From Larix kaempferi (taxonomy: Eukaryota; Streptophyta; Pinopsida; Pinales; Pinaceae), in the NCBI GenBank assembly GCA_027924585.1, contig BSBM01001138.1, positions 14,682,501-14,746,500 on the forward strand: a stretch of DNA of 64,000 nucleotides. Reading direction: 5' to 3'. Shown here one piece after another: positions 1 through 10,781 of this stretch. Below the pieces are notes generated by a model. That model was not told the origin of the DNA. It ran no database searches and saw nothing but the letters and a program-made list of their open reading frames with translations. Numbering within the stretch: position 1 is the stretch's first letter; each line of letters begins with the position of its first letter. The translations under genes were made by a program, and so were the position numbers.

Positions 1-640
1 GAGCATCCCATGACTTTTATGTGACTAGCACAACCTATCGTATCTCTAGGACTGATTACATGTGAACAGGAAAAACCTTAAGAGAGCATATTGCAACCTG
101 CAAGATATCTAAAGAGCATCCCAGGACTTTTACGTGACTAGCACAACCTATAGGATCTCCAGGACTGATTACATGCCTACCTCGCAAAACCTCGAAAGAG
201 CATCCCAGGACTGATTACAAACTTACTGCTCAACCTATCAGATCTCCCGGGAATAAATTACATGCTACTACCAACCTGCCACATATCCATGGCCTCGGAG
301 TATCATCCTGATACTTATGATCAACCTGATCATCCGCACAAAGCATCATCCTGATGCTCATGATCATACTGATCATCATCATACAGTGCATCATCCTGAT
401 GCACATCATCATCACATGATCATCCTGATCATCATCATACAGAACATCATCTGGAGCATCGTTATGGTGCTCATCACACATCACTTACATCCACATCCAT
501 GGGAATGGTCCTCCTACCACCATGCTTGGAATGGATCCTGCAAATGTGTCCCATCACTTCCTCCTCGAAGTATCTTCTATCTGAAGAACACCAAGCCTCT
601 CTCTGAAGTACTTGAACTTCACTCTGGCTAGTGGTTTGGT
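1..640 (-). repeat. Copia-A 3' untranslated repeat zone
   Basis: Two repeat types follow each other. From 1 to about 240 there are degenerate tandem copies of a unit containing GAGCATCCCAGGAC, then CCTATCGGATCTCC and GACTGATTACATG. From about 300 to 480 there is a CATCCTGATGATCATC-type low-complexity stretch. Both types occur in the same order in Copia-B (23280-24400), so they are a family feature of the region between RNase H and the 3' LTR. No protein is supported here; the His/Asp-rich open frames are translations of the ATGATC-type repeat. Confidence 0.75.
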
Positions 641-655
641 CAACACATTTGCAAT

Positions 656-2110
656 CTACTCATATGTCACAACATACAGGAGCTTCACTGCTCCTCTCTG
701 CACCATATCCCTGATATAGTGATATTTGATCTCGATATGCTTTGACTTGTCATGGAACACTAGGTTCTCTGACAACTTCACACAACTCTGGTTGTCATAG
801 AAGATACAAGTAGCATCCAACTGGAGATCAAATAAGTTTGACAGTAGCTTCCATAGCCATACTTCCTCGCAACTAGCCGAACAAGCTGCAACATACTCTA
901 CTTCGGCTGTACTCAGTGCTACACAGGATTGCTTCTTGCTAAACCAAGATATCACACATGATCCCATACTGAAGCAACACCCCAAAGTGCTCTTCCTATC
1001 TATAGCACTGCCTTCCCAATCTGAATCAACATAACCCACCAGATTAAACTTTTGATTCACATCATACTTGAGCCCATCATCAACCGTACCCTTCAGGCAC
1101 CTCAGAATATGATTTACATCAATCAAGTGAACATTTTTAGGATCCGTCAGGAACTGGCTCAAAATGTTAACAGCAAGCAAATATCCAGTCTCGTGTTCGT
1201 CAAGTACATCAAGGACCCAATCATCTGACGATACATCATGGAATCAACTGAATCTGATGAAGCATCACTCAATAGATTCAGGTTCGATGCCATAGGTGTG
1301 GCCATGGCCTTGTAGTCCATCATCCCGAACCTCTTCAGGATCTCTACTGCATACTTCCCTTTTCCAAGGAAGATTCCATCTACACTCTGCCACACCTCCA
1401 TACCTATAAAGTAATGCATCATACCCAAGTCCTTCATCTTGAACTCGAAAGCAAGCTTCCTCTTCATGTCGACAATCAACCTATCCTCACCTGTCACAAA
1501 CAGGTCATCTATGTACAGTAGGAGTATCACTGGATTGCCTTCCACAACCTTGTAGTAAAGGTTGGAATTTGCTTTACTCTTGGTAAATCCCAAACTGGAT
1601 AGGAAGTTGTCTATCCTGCCGTACCATGTCCTGGGTGCTTGCTTCAAGCCATACAAGGCTTTCTTTAATTTGCACACATGTGACTCCTTGTCATGTGTCT
1701 CAAATCTGAGTGGCTTCTCCACATACACCTCCTCTTCGACTACACCATTCAAGAAATTTGTCTTGACATCCATCTGGTGTATTTTCCACTTTAGCACTGC
1801 AGCCAGAGCAAATACTGTTCTGATGGAAGTGTATCTATCTATAGGTGCAAAAGTTTCTTCATAATCTATCCCTTCTTTTTGGGAGAAGCCACGAGCCACA
1901 AACCTTGCCTTGTATTTCTCTATGCTACCATCTGCAGCATGCTTGACCTTGTAGATCTACTTGGAAGTCACAGCAGAATTCCCTACTGGTCTCAGGGACA
2001 CATCCCAAACATCATTCTTCATGATCGACTGGTATTCTTTGATCATGGCATCTTTCCATTACTGCATCCCGGATCCTGGGAACTTCATATTCTTCAATAT
2101 CTTCTATAGA
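656..2110 (-). pseudogene. Copia-A reverse transcriptase and RNase H (broken)
   Basis: The minus-strand frame 1899-1159 carries copia [31 protein letters not shown], the ALYGLKQAPRTWY signature and the catalytic YIDDL. RNase H follows in another frame (1180-656) with the DSDWEGS motif, ALSTAEVEYVA and DNQSCVKLSEN. There is a frameshift near 1170-1180 (at the usual LTNTRLDIC..AVN position), and stop codons lie upstream of 1899, for example in the SK*IYKVKH segment near 1950. It cannot encode an active enzyme. It is clearly homologous to Copia-B residues about 880-1310, where the same motifs appear. Confidence 0.9.
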
Positions 2111-2127
2111 TAGTTTTCCTGAACTTC

Positions 2128-2975
2128 TGGGTCACAAAGAAGCTAGCCTTCTTTGCAACCCATAGTGGCCATGGGTAATAATGTAATAAACTTAGTTAAG
2201 TGTGTTGATTGTATTAGAGCATAGTTATGTCAATAATTTAGTTCCTTTGCTTATAAAAGGAACCTGCAGTCTAATACAAAGATGGGCTTGCTATGAAGAG
2301 TTAATTCTTATTTTTAGATATTAGGTTTTTCTTTTTGAGAATGACCTAACTTCTATGTCTACACTTATACGCTCAGATTCTTAGCCCCGTCTTCATGCTC
2401 ATACTGGTAGCCTGCCTCCACTCCTCCACGCTCCCTCTACACCCTCTATCTCATCCCACATGCATTTTTAGCCGCCCTCTCACGTAGCATTCAAGATGCC
2501 CCCTTGCTATCATGTCCTGCACACTCACATCATCATCCAGGGCATGTGCATCCCCCCTTCACACCTCAGCATCGAACCTGCAGCTCGATTCATTCCATAG
2601 GCTGCGCCCCCATACTCCTCCCTCCACAAAATTCCTCCTCCTCACTCTCACGCTAGTCTGCTGCCCCAAGCTGTCACGCTGCCTGTGCGTTCACATTTTC
2701 CAACACCACACTTCATTCCTGTGCGTTCCCATTAGGCACCCTTCCACGCCGCATGCCTGTGCATTCACATTTCCCAACACCACGTTCTACCATTTGACTA
2801 TCTCCCATGTTTTCTGCCTTCACACTCAGCTAACCCAGCACTCACGTTTTCTTCTCAGCCCCTTTTCCTGAAAGGTACCACGCATTGCCCTGAGGAAGAA
2901 TGGGAGGTGCCCTGAGTTAGTAAGGAAGTTTTCACTCCAACATATTGCACATGGCTCTCTGCTTATGGCAGATCA
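2128..2975 (+). repeat. Gypsy 5' LTR
   Basis: It starts TGGGTCACAAAGAAGC and ends GGCAGATCA, matching the 3' LTR ends TGGGACACAAAG and CAGCAGATCA. It is 848 bp long against 945 bp for the other copy; the missing part corresponds to a CT-rich segment of the 3' LTR near 43630-43740. A TATA box (TATAAAA at 2252-2258) lies in a conserved context, CTTATAAAAGGAACC, also present in the 3' LTR at 43464-43470, and probably marks the U3/R promoter. Confidence 0.9.
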
Positions 2976-2977
2976 AT

Positions 2978-2989
2978 TGGTATCGTAGC
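2978..2989 (+). promoter_or_regulatory. Gypsy primer-binding site (initiator Met tRNA type)
   Basis: TGGTATCGTAGC begins two bases after the 5' LTR. It resembles the usual plant retrotransposon site TGGTATCAGAGC, complementary to the 3' end of initiator tRNA-Met, with two mismatches that fit the age of the copy. Confidence 0.75.
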
Positions 2990-3283
2990 ATCTAGATCCC
3001 AAGAAGAAGTAGCAGAAGAACCAGCTGTAGTAAGGTTTTCAATTTATTTTTTTGTTTCTTGAGTTTTATGATTTGCAAGTAGATCTCACACCCTTCTCAG
3101 GGTTTTCTACAGTTGCTAGTGGATTCACAGATCTTCCTGCCATAGGAGCCCACATATCTCCACCATAGAGAGAAGATTCACAGATCTTCATACCCACAGA
3201 TCTCTCCCTCTAGTCAAGCTATTGTTCATTAAGCCTTCATCCCCAGCGCTTAAGCCTTTGTTTTGTTTAGCTTACTCTGCAAG

Positions 3284-4320
3284 ATGCCTCCTAGACGATA
3301 TCCTTTGGCCACCGATTCGGATTCTAATGCCTCTAATCCAGTCCAGGACCTCGCATCTTCTCTCAATGAGTTAATGGGAATGCAACAACAGACCCACCCA
3401 TATCCTTTCAGGTTAGATACTAGGTTCCAACTCCCTAAGTTCGTAGGACAAACCAATGGAGAAGTTGTGGAGTCATGGATCCTCAGCCTTTCCACCTATT
3501 TCAAGACTTGCACAGACCTTACCGAAGAAAGAAAGCTTCAGATTGCAGCATTACAGTTAGAAGGACTTACTCAAACATGGTGGAACACAGAGCAATAAAA
3601 GGCCACCTTGGTAATAGAAATTGGAGCTTCAGTAGAGTCTTCTTCTTCTCAACCGATCAACACTTGGGCTCCCATGTGCGAAGCTTTGAGAGATAATTTT
3701 TACCCACCCAAGTATCTTCAATCCTTATGGATTCGCTGGCACCAACTCCGCCAACTTCCTACACAAGGCGTACAAGCATATATCGAACACTTCTCCAAGC
3801 TTTGAATTCAACTCCACATTCCAGTCCCAGAAGAGGTATTAATCCTTTAATTTAATTCTGGTTTATTGTTTCAGTTCCGTAGAGAAGTTGAGTTATTTGA
3901 AAATTCTACATTGGATAAATCTTTTCAAAGAGCATTGGTAGTTGAAAGAAAGGTAGCTCCTCGGGGTTGTACTCTTCAATCCTGTCCCAACCAGAATCCA
4001 TCTACTTCACAAAATACCATACCCAATATTGCATCTCGCCTTTCCTTCAGTCGTCCTATCAATTGAACGGCTAATACACCATGGTGTTCCTTCCACAAGG
4101 CTAATTCCCACAACACTTTAGACTATCGAGTTTTAAATTCTCTCAAAACCAACAAAACTCTCTTGACCGAAACTATTTCATCCCAAGCTAGAGAGGACAT
4201 TGTTGAGGTTTCTCTGGAGAATCCTAATGAAGTAGATCCCTCATTGATCTTAATGACATCTGAAGATTCCAACTTATCTACCTTACCCTCTTTACTCATA
4301 ACTTCCAAATCAAAGATTCA
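3284..4320 (+). pseudogene. Gypsy gag (broken)
   Basis: Gag starts at the ATG at 3284 (MPPRRYPLATDSDSNA). The retrotransposon gag core follows (RFQLPKFVGQTNGEVVESW, LQLEGLTQTWW, FYPPKYLQSLWIRWHQLRQ). One frame can be followed to about 4310 across stops near 3596, 3803, 3848 and 4064. A W-C-S-F-H-K motif near 4080 is at the usual place of the nucleic-acid-binding knuckle. Gag would form the particle that packages element RNA. The copy is inactive. Confidence 0.85.
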
Positions 4321-5341
4321 TTGGCATTGCTCATCATGTATAATGGCAGTCAGAAAAATTTGGTTTCACAAGAGCTAGTCCAGCGCCTCCACCTACCCAC
4401 TACTCCTCATCCGAAACCATATCAACTAGGATGGGTCCAAAAGGATGGTCCCCTTCTATTGGTTTCTCATCGTTGCCTGGTAACATTTTCCATTGGACAA
4501 TTTAGAGAATCTGTGTTATGTGATGTATCTCCATTAGAATGTGCTGACCTACTTCTTGGCATCCCTTACTAGGACCAATGAAATGCTATTTATACATCCA
4601 AATATCGCCAGTATAAACTTACCAAAGATGGCCGCACTTATATCCTTACCGCAGCCCCACCCAAACCCATGCCCACAAAGGAAAAATTCCCTCCTATCCA
4701 TCTCAACCAATACGTCTCTCTTTGTCTGGTCCGACCCATTCAACTAGACAACACCACTCATCCCATCCCAAAATCCATGGCTCCTCTCATACAAGAATTT
4801 GTTGATGTTTTACAACCACCTACTGGACTCCCTCCCTCTCGACACATAGACCATTCTATTAACCTCATTTCGAGTGTTGCTTTACCCAATGCACCTACAT
4901 ACCGTCTTTCCCCATGGGAAATTGAGGAAATTGACAAGCAGTTGACAGAACTAATCAACTCAGGACACATTCAACCATCCTCTTCTCCCTGTGCTTCCCC
5001 GGCCTTTATTATCCCCAAGAAAGACACCCTAGAAATGCGCCTGGTCACTGATTATCGAGCCCTTAACAAGGTCACAGTGAGGAACCGCTACCCCCTACCC
5101 AAAATTGAAGAGTTACTAGACACCCTACAAGGTGCTAAATGGTTCACTAAGATGGATTTGATAGCATGATACCATCAAGTTTGAATAAACCCAGCTAATG
5201 TTTGGAAGACAACATTCAAGACCAAGTTTGGTCTCTTCGAGTGGAAGGTCATGCCTTTTGGCCTGACAAATGATCCTGCCACCTTCATGAGGCTCATTAA
5301 TAATATTTTAAGGAAGCATTTGGGTCGTATTGTGATTATAT
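4321..5341 (+). pseudogene. Gypsy protease and N-terminal reverse transcriptase, cut by CACTA
   Basis: A shift to the next frame near 4320 opens the aspartic-protease-like region (GSQKNLVSQELVQRL, ADLLLGIPY), then RT motifs: [62 protein letters not shown]. Stops occur at about 4570 and 5167. The frame ends in GRIVII, and the next codon (Tyr of YLDD) is formed by the TAT target duplication, where the CACTA transposon starts. The rest of RT is at 41034. Confidence 0.88.
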
Positions 5342-5362
5342 CACTACTACATTTTTGGCCTT
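5342..5362 (+). repeat. CACTA left terminal inverted repeat
   Basis: CACTACTACATTTTTGGCC then CTTTGGGG. It starts immediately after the TAT duplication, and its first 10 bases match the right end except for one base. Confidence 0.9.
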
Positions 5363-6170
5363 TGGGGGGGGTTGTCTTCCGCCCCCAAAAGTGACCTATG
5401 GGGGGAGTTTTGGCTTTGGGGGTGGTTTTGGAAAAACCGCCCCTAAAGGCACCGATGTTAAAAGTTTTTCCCTTTAAGGGCGGTTTTTGACAAGATTGGA
5501 ACCGCCCCCAAAAGTGAATTTTGGGGGTGGTTTGTGACCCCCCTCGTAGAGGTCTACGGAGGCGGTTTTAAACCCACCTCATAGACCCCTTCATAGAGAC
5601 TTACGGGGGCGGTTTTGAACCGCCTTCATAGAGACCTATGAGGGCGGTTGTGAACCCCCCTCATAAGTCCCCTCATACAAAAATATAGGTGCAGTTTGGA
5701 ACCCCACTCATAGAGGACTATAGGGGCGGTTCCAAACCCCCCTCGTAGAGGCCTATAGGGGCGGTTGTGAACCCCCCTCATATAGTCCTATAGGGGCGGT
5801 TTGGAATCCCCCTCGTAGAGGCTTATAGGGGCGGTTTTGAACCCCCCTCATAGAGACCTATAGAGGCAGTTTGAAACCCCCCTCGTAGAGGCCTATAGGG
5901 GCGATTTGGAACCCCCCTCGTAGATGCCTATAGGGGCGGTTTGGAACCCCCCTTGTAGAGGCAAACATAGGAAGTTTGAAACCCCCCTCGTAGAGACCTA
6001 CATAAGTGGTTTGAAACCCCCCTCGTAGGTACCTACAAGGGTGGTTCTAAACCCCCCTCGTTGTAACATACAAGGGCAATTTCGAACCCCCCTCGTAGTG
6101 ACATATGAAGGTGGCTTAGAACTCCCTTCGTAGAAACATACAAAGACAGATTGAAACCCCCTCTATAGCC
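5363..6170 (+). repeat. CACTA left subterminal array
   Basis: About a dozen degenerate units of roughly 60 bp, each made of a GGGGGCGGTTTTGAA-type block and a CCCCCCTCGTAGAGGCCTATA-type block, so each unit contains complementary G-rich and C-rich arms. Subterminal repeats of CACTA elements are known transposase-binding regions in En/Spm; that role here is inference. Units decay rightward, ending near ACCCCCTCTATAGCC. Confidence 0.85.
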
Positions 6171-6227
6171 ATAATAAATCATAATAAAATATATTTTATT
6201 AAAAATACCAATATTGCAATATCAATA

Positions 6228-6296
6228 GGGTACGGAGGAATCAAACCACCAACCTCCTGCTTGTAAGGCAGGCACTCTACCATTGAGCTAGCACCC
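6228..6296 (-). tRNA. tRNA-Val(UAC)-like gene or relic
   Basis: On the minus strand a 69-nt cloverleaf can be drawn: acceptor GGGTGCT pairing with CGTACCC with a mismatch and a wobble, D arm GCTCAATGGTAGAGT, anticodon stem CCTGC/GCAGG with loop CTTACAA (anticodon UAC), and T arm GGTGG-TTTGATT-CCTCC. The TTCRA of the T loop is TTTGA and the T stem has a T-T mismatch, so it is probably decayed. The primary sequence looks more bacterial/organellar than plant cytosolic. It lies just inside the CACTA left array, so it may be an organellar DNA scrap or an old tRNA-derived SINE head. Confidence 0.55.
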
Positions 6297-7101
6297 TTTA
6301 AGAATTAGGGAGATGAACAATATTAACACCCATATTGCATTATTTTTAAGTCTAAGAAAATACAATAAGAATGTTCATGAGATAATTGTAACAGGATATC
6401 CACATGTACCCAAATATCTACAGATTATCATGCAAGAGCAACCTGCTCGTTGCAATTCTCACAAGGCATAAGAACTATAATTCCAAACTTTTTGATTACT
6501 TACAAAAGCAACAAAAATGCTAAAAAAAATTGCATATAATTTGCAGACACAAATTTCAATCATGTGAATATGCATTTCATAACATAGTGCAGTGATTCTT
6601 ATTGTAGACATGACATATTGATGTAGTTGAGGAGATCAATAGTTTGTGCATGGAAGGCCAATATTCAAGACGAATCATCTTCCTTGTTTGTCTCTTCCAC
6701 TATGAGAATTTATGTACTTTGTTCAATATAGACAATATGAATAAACTAGAAGACGAAAAATTTGTATCCCTTAACTAGATGATAAATGCCATATCATGAG
6801 ATTGTGAATACTTGAATAGTTAGTTGCTTGAATATTTTGCTCAACTTCGAGTTGTCCATACATTGTCATCTATTTTCATAAACTTAATGGGAATTTGGAG
6901 TTGATTCATTGCTAATATAGACATGCTAATGTTTGTGTGAATGAATATATTCTTTTTTGTCTAGGTTCACTAATATTTAATTTGAACAAGATAGTGAATA
7001 AGCAATCTATTTTTGGGTGTATGTCGTGATCCCTACTCATCGGTTGGCTCAGCAAGAACAAATGGCTCATAAACTAGTCAATAAAAATACAAATGGCTTA
7101 C
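6297..7101. other. No recognisable feature
   Basis: AT-rich DNA inside the CACTA element. I see no coding homology. It would be downstream intron or flank of the leishmanolysin-like fragment; the next expected exon (after the split HE/xxH codons) was not found. Confidence 0.5.
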
Positions 7102-7423
7102 CTCATGTATTAGTGTTGCAAAAAGTAATGTTTTTTCCTCAATTGTTAGATGTCGAGGTGCTACATTTACATGACCTGAACAAATAATTTACTTTTACCT
7201 GTTAAATGAAATACTTTTGCTAAAAAATAGGTTTTTGAAGAATGAAACTATGGCAGATAACAACTTTCAATTGAACATGTTTGAGATGATACATAAGCAT
7301 GCAACTTACCTGCAACTGCACGGCCCCATTGATCATGTTCACATGCCACAGACCAAGCCAGAGTATTCTCAGTCATTGGCCTTGTCGTTACTAGGAGTAC
7401 TAGATCAGCATTAGCAACACCTT
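7102..7423 (-). pseudogene. Leishmanolysin-like (M8) metalloprotease fragment, two exons
   Basis: Exon 7423-7310 encodes GVANADLVLLVTTRPM then ENTLAWSVACEHDQWGRAVA; exon 7175-7102 encodes GHVNVAPRHLTIEEKT then LLFATLIHE. This is the conserved stretch of the plant leishmanolysin/GP63-like peptidase just before and into the zinc-binding HExxH, with the intron falling after HE. Splice borders are intact: CTGCAG at the 5' exon edge, donor GTAAGT, acceptor TTGTTCAG, donor GTAAGC. Phase is kept across the intron (G split as G/GT). No stops are seen, but the rest of the about 850-residue family protein is absent. It is a captured gene fragment in the CACTA. Confidence 0.85.
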
Positions 7424-7740
7424 CTGCAGATGCATATATTTTTAGTCAAGATAAGTAGTTTGTCATGGATTGGCAGAAACATAACAACAATAATTTCACT
7501 TCAAAAGAGTAGTGTCATCGGTTGAAAAAAATACCAATAATTGAGCTTCAAAATACATATAATTCAAGCCACCTAAATTTCTAGAAAAGGGCAGGAAGGG
7601 TCCACAGCGTATCCCACATTCTTACACAAAAAGTTCACCTTACAAGTAATATAATTCATGCATGGAATGCAAGAAAAAAACAAAGGAAACCCATCTTCTT
7701 ACCATCAACATACTATTCAACAAGCAACTCTTTGAACCAT

Positions 7741-8733
7741 ATAATACAATTAATCTGACCATAAAATGAAGTCATCACGAGTTGCTATACAACAAGCCAC
7801 AGTCATATTTTGTGTGTTCTAAATTCTAATAGGGGATCTAACTAAACCACCTTTGGTATAATTGTATTATCCCTCATTGAAAAAATCAACTCATTGTCCC
7901 ACTACAAAAGAGCACCAACAAGATATGCTTTGATGGTTGAAGGGAAAATTCAAGGCCACCTTTCAGTGGTATAGGATTGCAATGCTCCCTCTATCTGATT
8001 CGATATTTTAGAACCTCCAAAATAATCACTTGAAACTATTCGTCTCTGGAAATTTTCAATTTAGTCTTGTGTGCCCAAATCAAGTGCTTTTGCTAGCTTC
8101 CTAACATGTATAATTGAATCCCCTACTCCTTGTCAAAATTTGGTGGTCATGGGATGCCATGCATCTCTTGCAAGTGAAACACCCCCCAAGGTTTAATTTA
8201 GATCCATAATAGGACACAACCATATATCCAATAATGGATTTCTCACAAAATATTCATCTGGTGTATTCAAATAACCCAAGACAAGGACATGCTTCAAGCA
8301 TCTCACATAGAAAAAAGAGAGTCAAAGATCAATCATCCGTTTCTAGAGTAGAAAAGAAAATAACTTTCTCCTGGTTGTAGCTATCTCCTGGTAGCAATAG
8401 ATAGTACTTCCTCTTGTTGTAGAAACCTATGTGTATATGATTTATGAACTTTGGAAAGCTCTACTCTGATAATAATTTATTCAAATCCATGACTAGGCTA
8501 ATGGGACAACCCAATTCATGTGGAGGCTTGGGCTTATAAAGGAAGTGTGATCTTCTTGTATGTGGAAAAACCATGGTCACCTATTATGCACAATATAACA
8601 AGAAATCCATGTGCCAAACAGAAAATTCATTTTAGCAAAATAAATCTGTACATGCACAATCTTATAGCTTGGCATTGCAATTGATAGAACCAGGTGAGGA
8701 CCTGCCAAACAATCTCTAATAGATGCCATGTTT
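7741..8733. repeat. Long direct repeat, copy 1
   Basis: About 990 bp, repeated at 9588-10572. Both copies begin AATACAATTAAT near the left end and finish ..GAGGACCTGCCAAACAAT then TAATAGATGCCATG. They differ at many sites and by short indels. On the minus strand there are parallel coding-like scraps (for example YVRCLKHVLVLGYLNTPDEY and LARDAWHPMTTKF) interrupted by stops. I do not recognise the source. Confidence 0.8.
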
Positions 8734-9587
8734 TACTGTTTTGAGGTGGAAATGTACAAATGACTACATGGCAAGCTATGCACAAGACTCTCTCCATCTC
8801 TAATGCTATCTAACTACCACTCAATGCTAGCTAACTTTTCCTATTTCCCAAGAACATGATACAATGGCATAGATGTTTTTATCTAGTTCACAATACTGTA
8901 GCAGTTATACAGTTACAACAAGGATTCAACCAATTTAGTTTCACTTCTTCCATATTTAAGCACTCATAAACAGGTTCTAGAAAATAAAATACTCACTGAT
9001 GCAAGCCCGCAAAATCCATGTTGAAGGAGAAAACCTGCACCAAAGGGGTAACTCCTGTAAAGCTGCTTATGCAGGTCTGTATTTAACGTCAAAATACAGA
9101 GACAACAACCTTTGCACAAAGATAATTAATGTTTGGACCCTCTATGTTGTAGAAATGACATACATATACAATATAAATCCTACAAGAGTCAATCTTTAAA
9201 GGCAAGGAAAGAACCTTGGATTGTACCTTGTAATCAATATAAATAGGAAAGGCGCCTGCCACAAAAGGAAATATATACTGTAGAGTGTTAGTGAATAACA
9301 AAATGTGAACAAGGGAGAAGTATTATGTACAATGATGTATTGAGAAAATTAAATATGATAACTAAGAATTATTTAAATAATGAGTCTACCATTAACCATT
9401 AATTGTCAGAAAACAAGAATATCCAAATCGAGAAGCATGAGAAAAATATTACCCACAAAGAGAGGCTAGGAAACACAAACCATTAAAATGTACCTGCTTT
9501 TTGGAACAAAAAGTAGACTATGTTGTCCATTAGAATTTGAGGCAATGTACATAACTACAAGGCAAATACCATATATGTCATATGCAT
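8734..9587. other. Spacer between the long direct repeats
   Basis: AT-rich. Short open frames occur on both strands (for example 9301-9089 minus, containing FVAGAFPIYIDYK followed by a GT), which could be a decayed exon, but no family was recognised. Confidence 0.4.
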
Positions 9588-10572
9588 ACAATACAATTAA
9601 TATAACCATAAATGAAGTCATCACGAGTTGCTATACAACAAGCCACAATCACATTTTGTGTGTTCTAAATTCTAATAGGGGATCTAACAAAACCACCTTT
9701 GGTATAATTATATTATCTCTCATTGAACAAATCAACTCATTGCCCCACTACAAAAGAGAAGCAACAAGATATGGTCTGATGGTTGAAGGGAAAATTCAAG
9801 GCCACCTTTCATTGGTATAGGCTTGCAATGATCCCTCTATCTGATTCAATATTTTAGAACCTCCAAAATAATCACTTGAAAGTATTCCTCTTTGGAAATT
9901 TTCAAGTTGGTCTTGTGTTCCCACATCAAGTGCTTTTTCCTAGCAGGTATAATTGAATTCTCTACTCCTTGTCAAAATTTTGTGTCATGGAATGCCATGC
10001 ATCTCTTGGAAGTGAAACACCCTCTAATTTTGAATTTAGACCCATAATAAGGTACAACCATATATTATCTGGTAATGGAGTTCTCACAAAATATTCATCT
10101 GGTGTATTGAAATAACCCAATACAAGGCCATGCTTCAAGCATCTCACATACAAGAAAGAGAGTCAAAGATCAATCATCAGTTTCTGGAGTAAAAAACAAA
10201 AATAACTTTTTGCTGGTTGTAGCCATCTCCTGGCAGCAATAGATAGTACTTCTTGTTGCTGTAGCAGCCTATGTGTATATGCTTTATCAACTTTGGAAAG
10301 ATCTACTCTGATAATAATTGATTCAAATCCATAATTAGGCCAATGGGACAACCCAATTCATGTAGAGACTGTCTTATAGAGGAAGTGTGATCTTGTATGT
10401 GCACAAACCATGGTCACCTATTACGCACAATATAACAAGATATCCATGTCCCAAACAACAAATTCATTTTAGAAAAATAAATATGTACATGCACAATGTT
10501 ATAGCTTGGCGTTGCAATTGATACAACCAGGTGAGGACCTGCCAAACAATATCTAATAGATGCCATGTTTTA
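9588..10572. repeat. Long direct repeat, copy 2
   Basis: The second copy of the 7741-8733 unit. Its minus-strand scraps are YVRCLKHGLVLGYFNTPDEY at about 10150 and LPRDAWHSMTQNFDKE at about 9962, parallel to copy 1. The shared frame suggests that the unit derives from a coding gene, duplicated and then decayed. Confidence 0.8.
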
Positions 10573-10781
10573 GTACAACCAAACTATGGTGTTTAATATG
10601 CATTTCCCTTGTTAAAAAAGTTGTGATTAAATCCCTTTGGATCCATTTGTTATCTATTGTTATAGTGGTTGTCACTTTGCGACAATTTATGCTCTCTTTT
10701 GTCAATGCAATATTCTTGGAAACCATGAACTTCAAACCAACAAACCCAATGGTTGACATCAAAAGTGTTTAACGAAGTGCA

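Larger units (their letters stand above)
1..2127 (-). mobile_element. Copia-A, 3' half of a degenerate Ty1/copia element (host of the nest)
   Basis: This is the promoter-distal part of a minus-strand copia element. Reading leftward it holds the end of the integrase-RT linker, reverse transcriptase, RNase H, and the 3' untranslated repeat zone that runs off the window edge. The same element resumes at 44290 beyond the gypsy insertion: the 5-bp duplication ACTTC lies at 2123-2127 and 44285-44289. The copia homology on the right side of the gap is shared with Copia-C, which confirms that both halves belong to one element. Its protein is close to Copia-B (22465-29729), so the two are members of one clade. 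Its 3' LTR is not in the window. Confidence 0.85.

Noticed and set aside
230-631. Overlapping His/Asp/Met-rich open frames on both strands
   Set aside because: They are translations of an ATGATC-type low-complexity repeat in a copia 3' untranslated region; no initiation context or homology.
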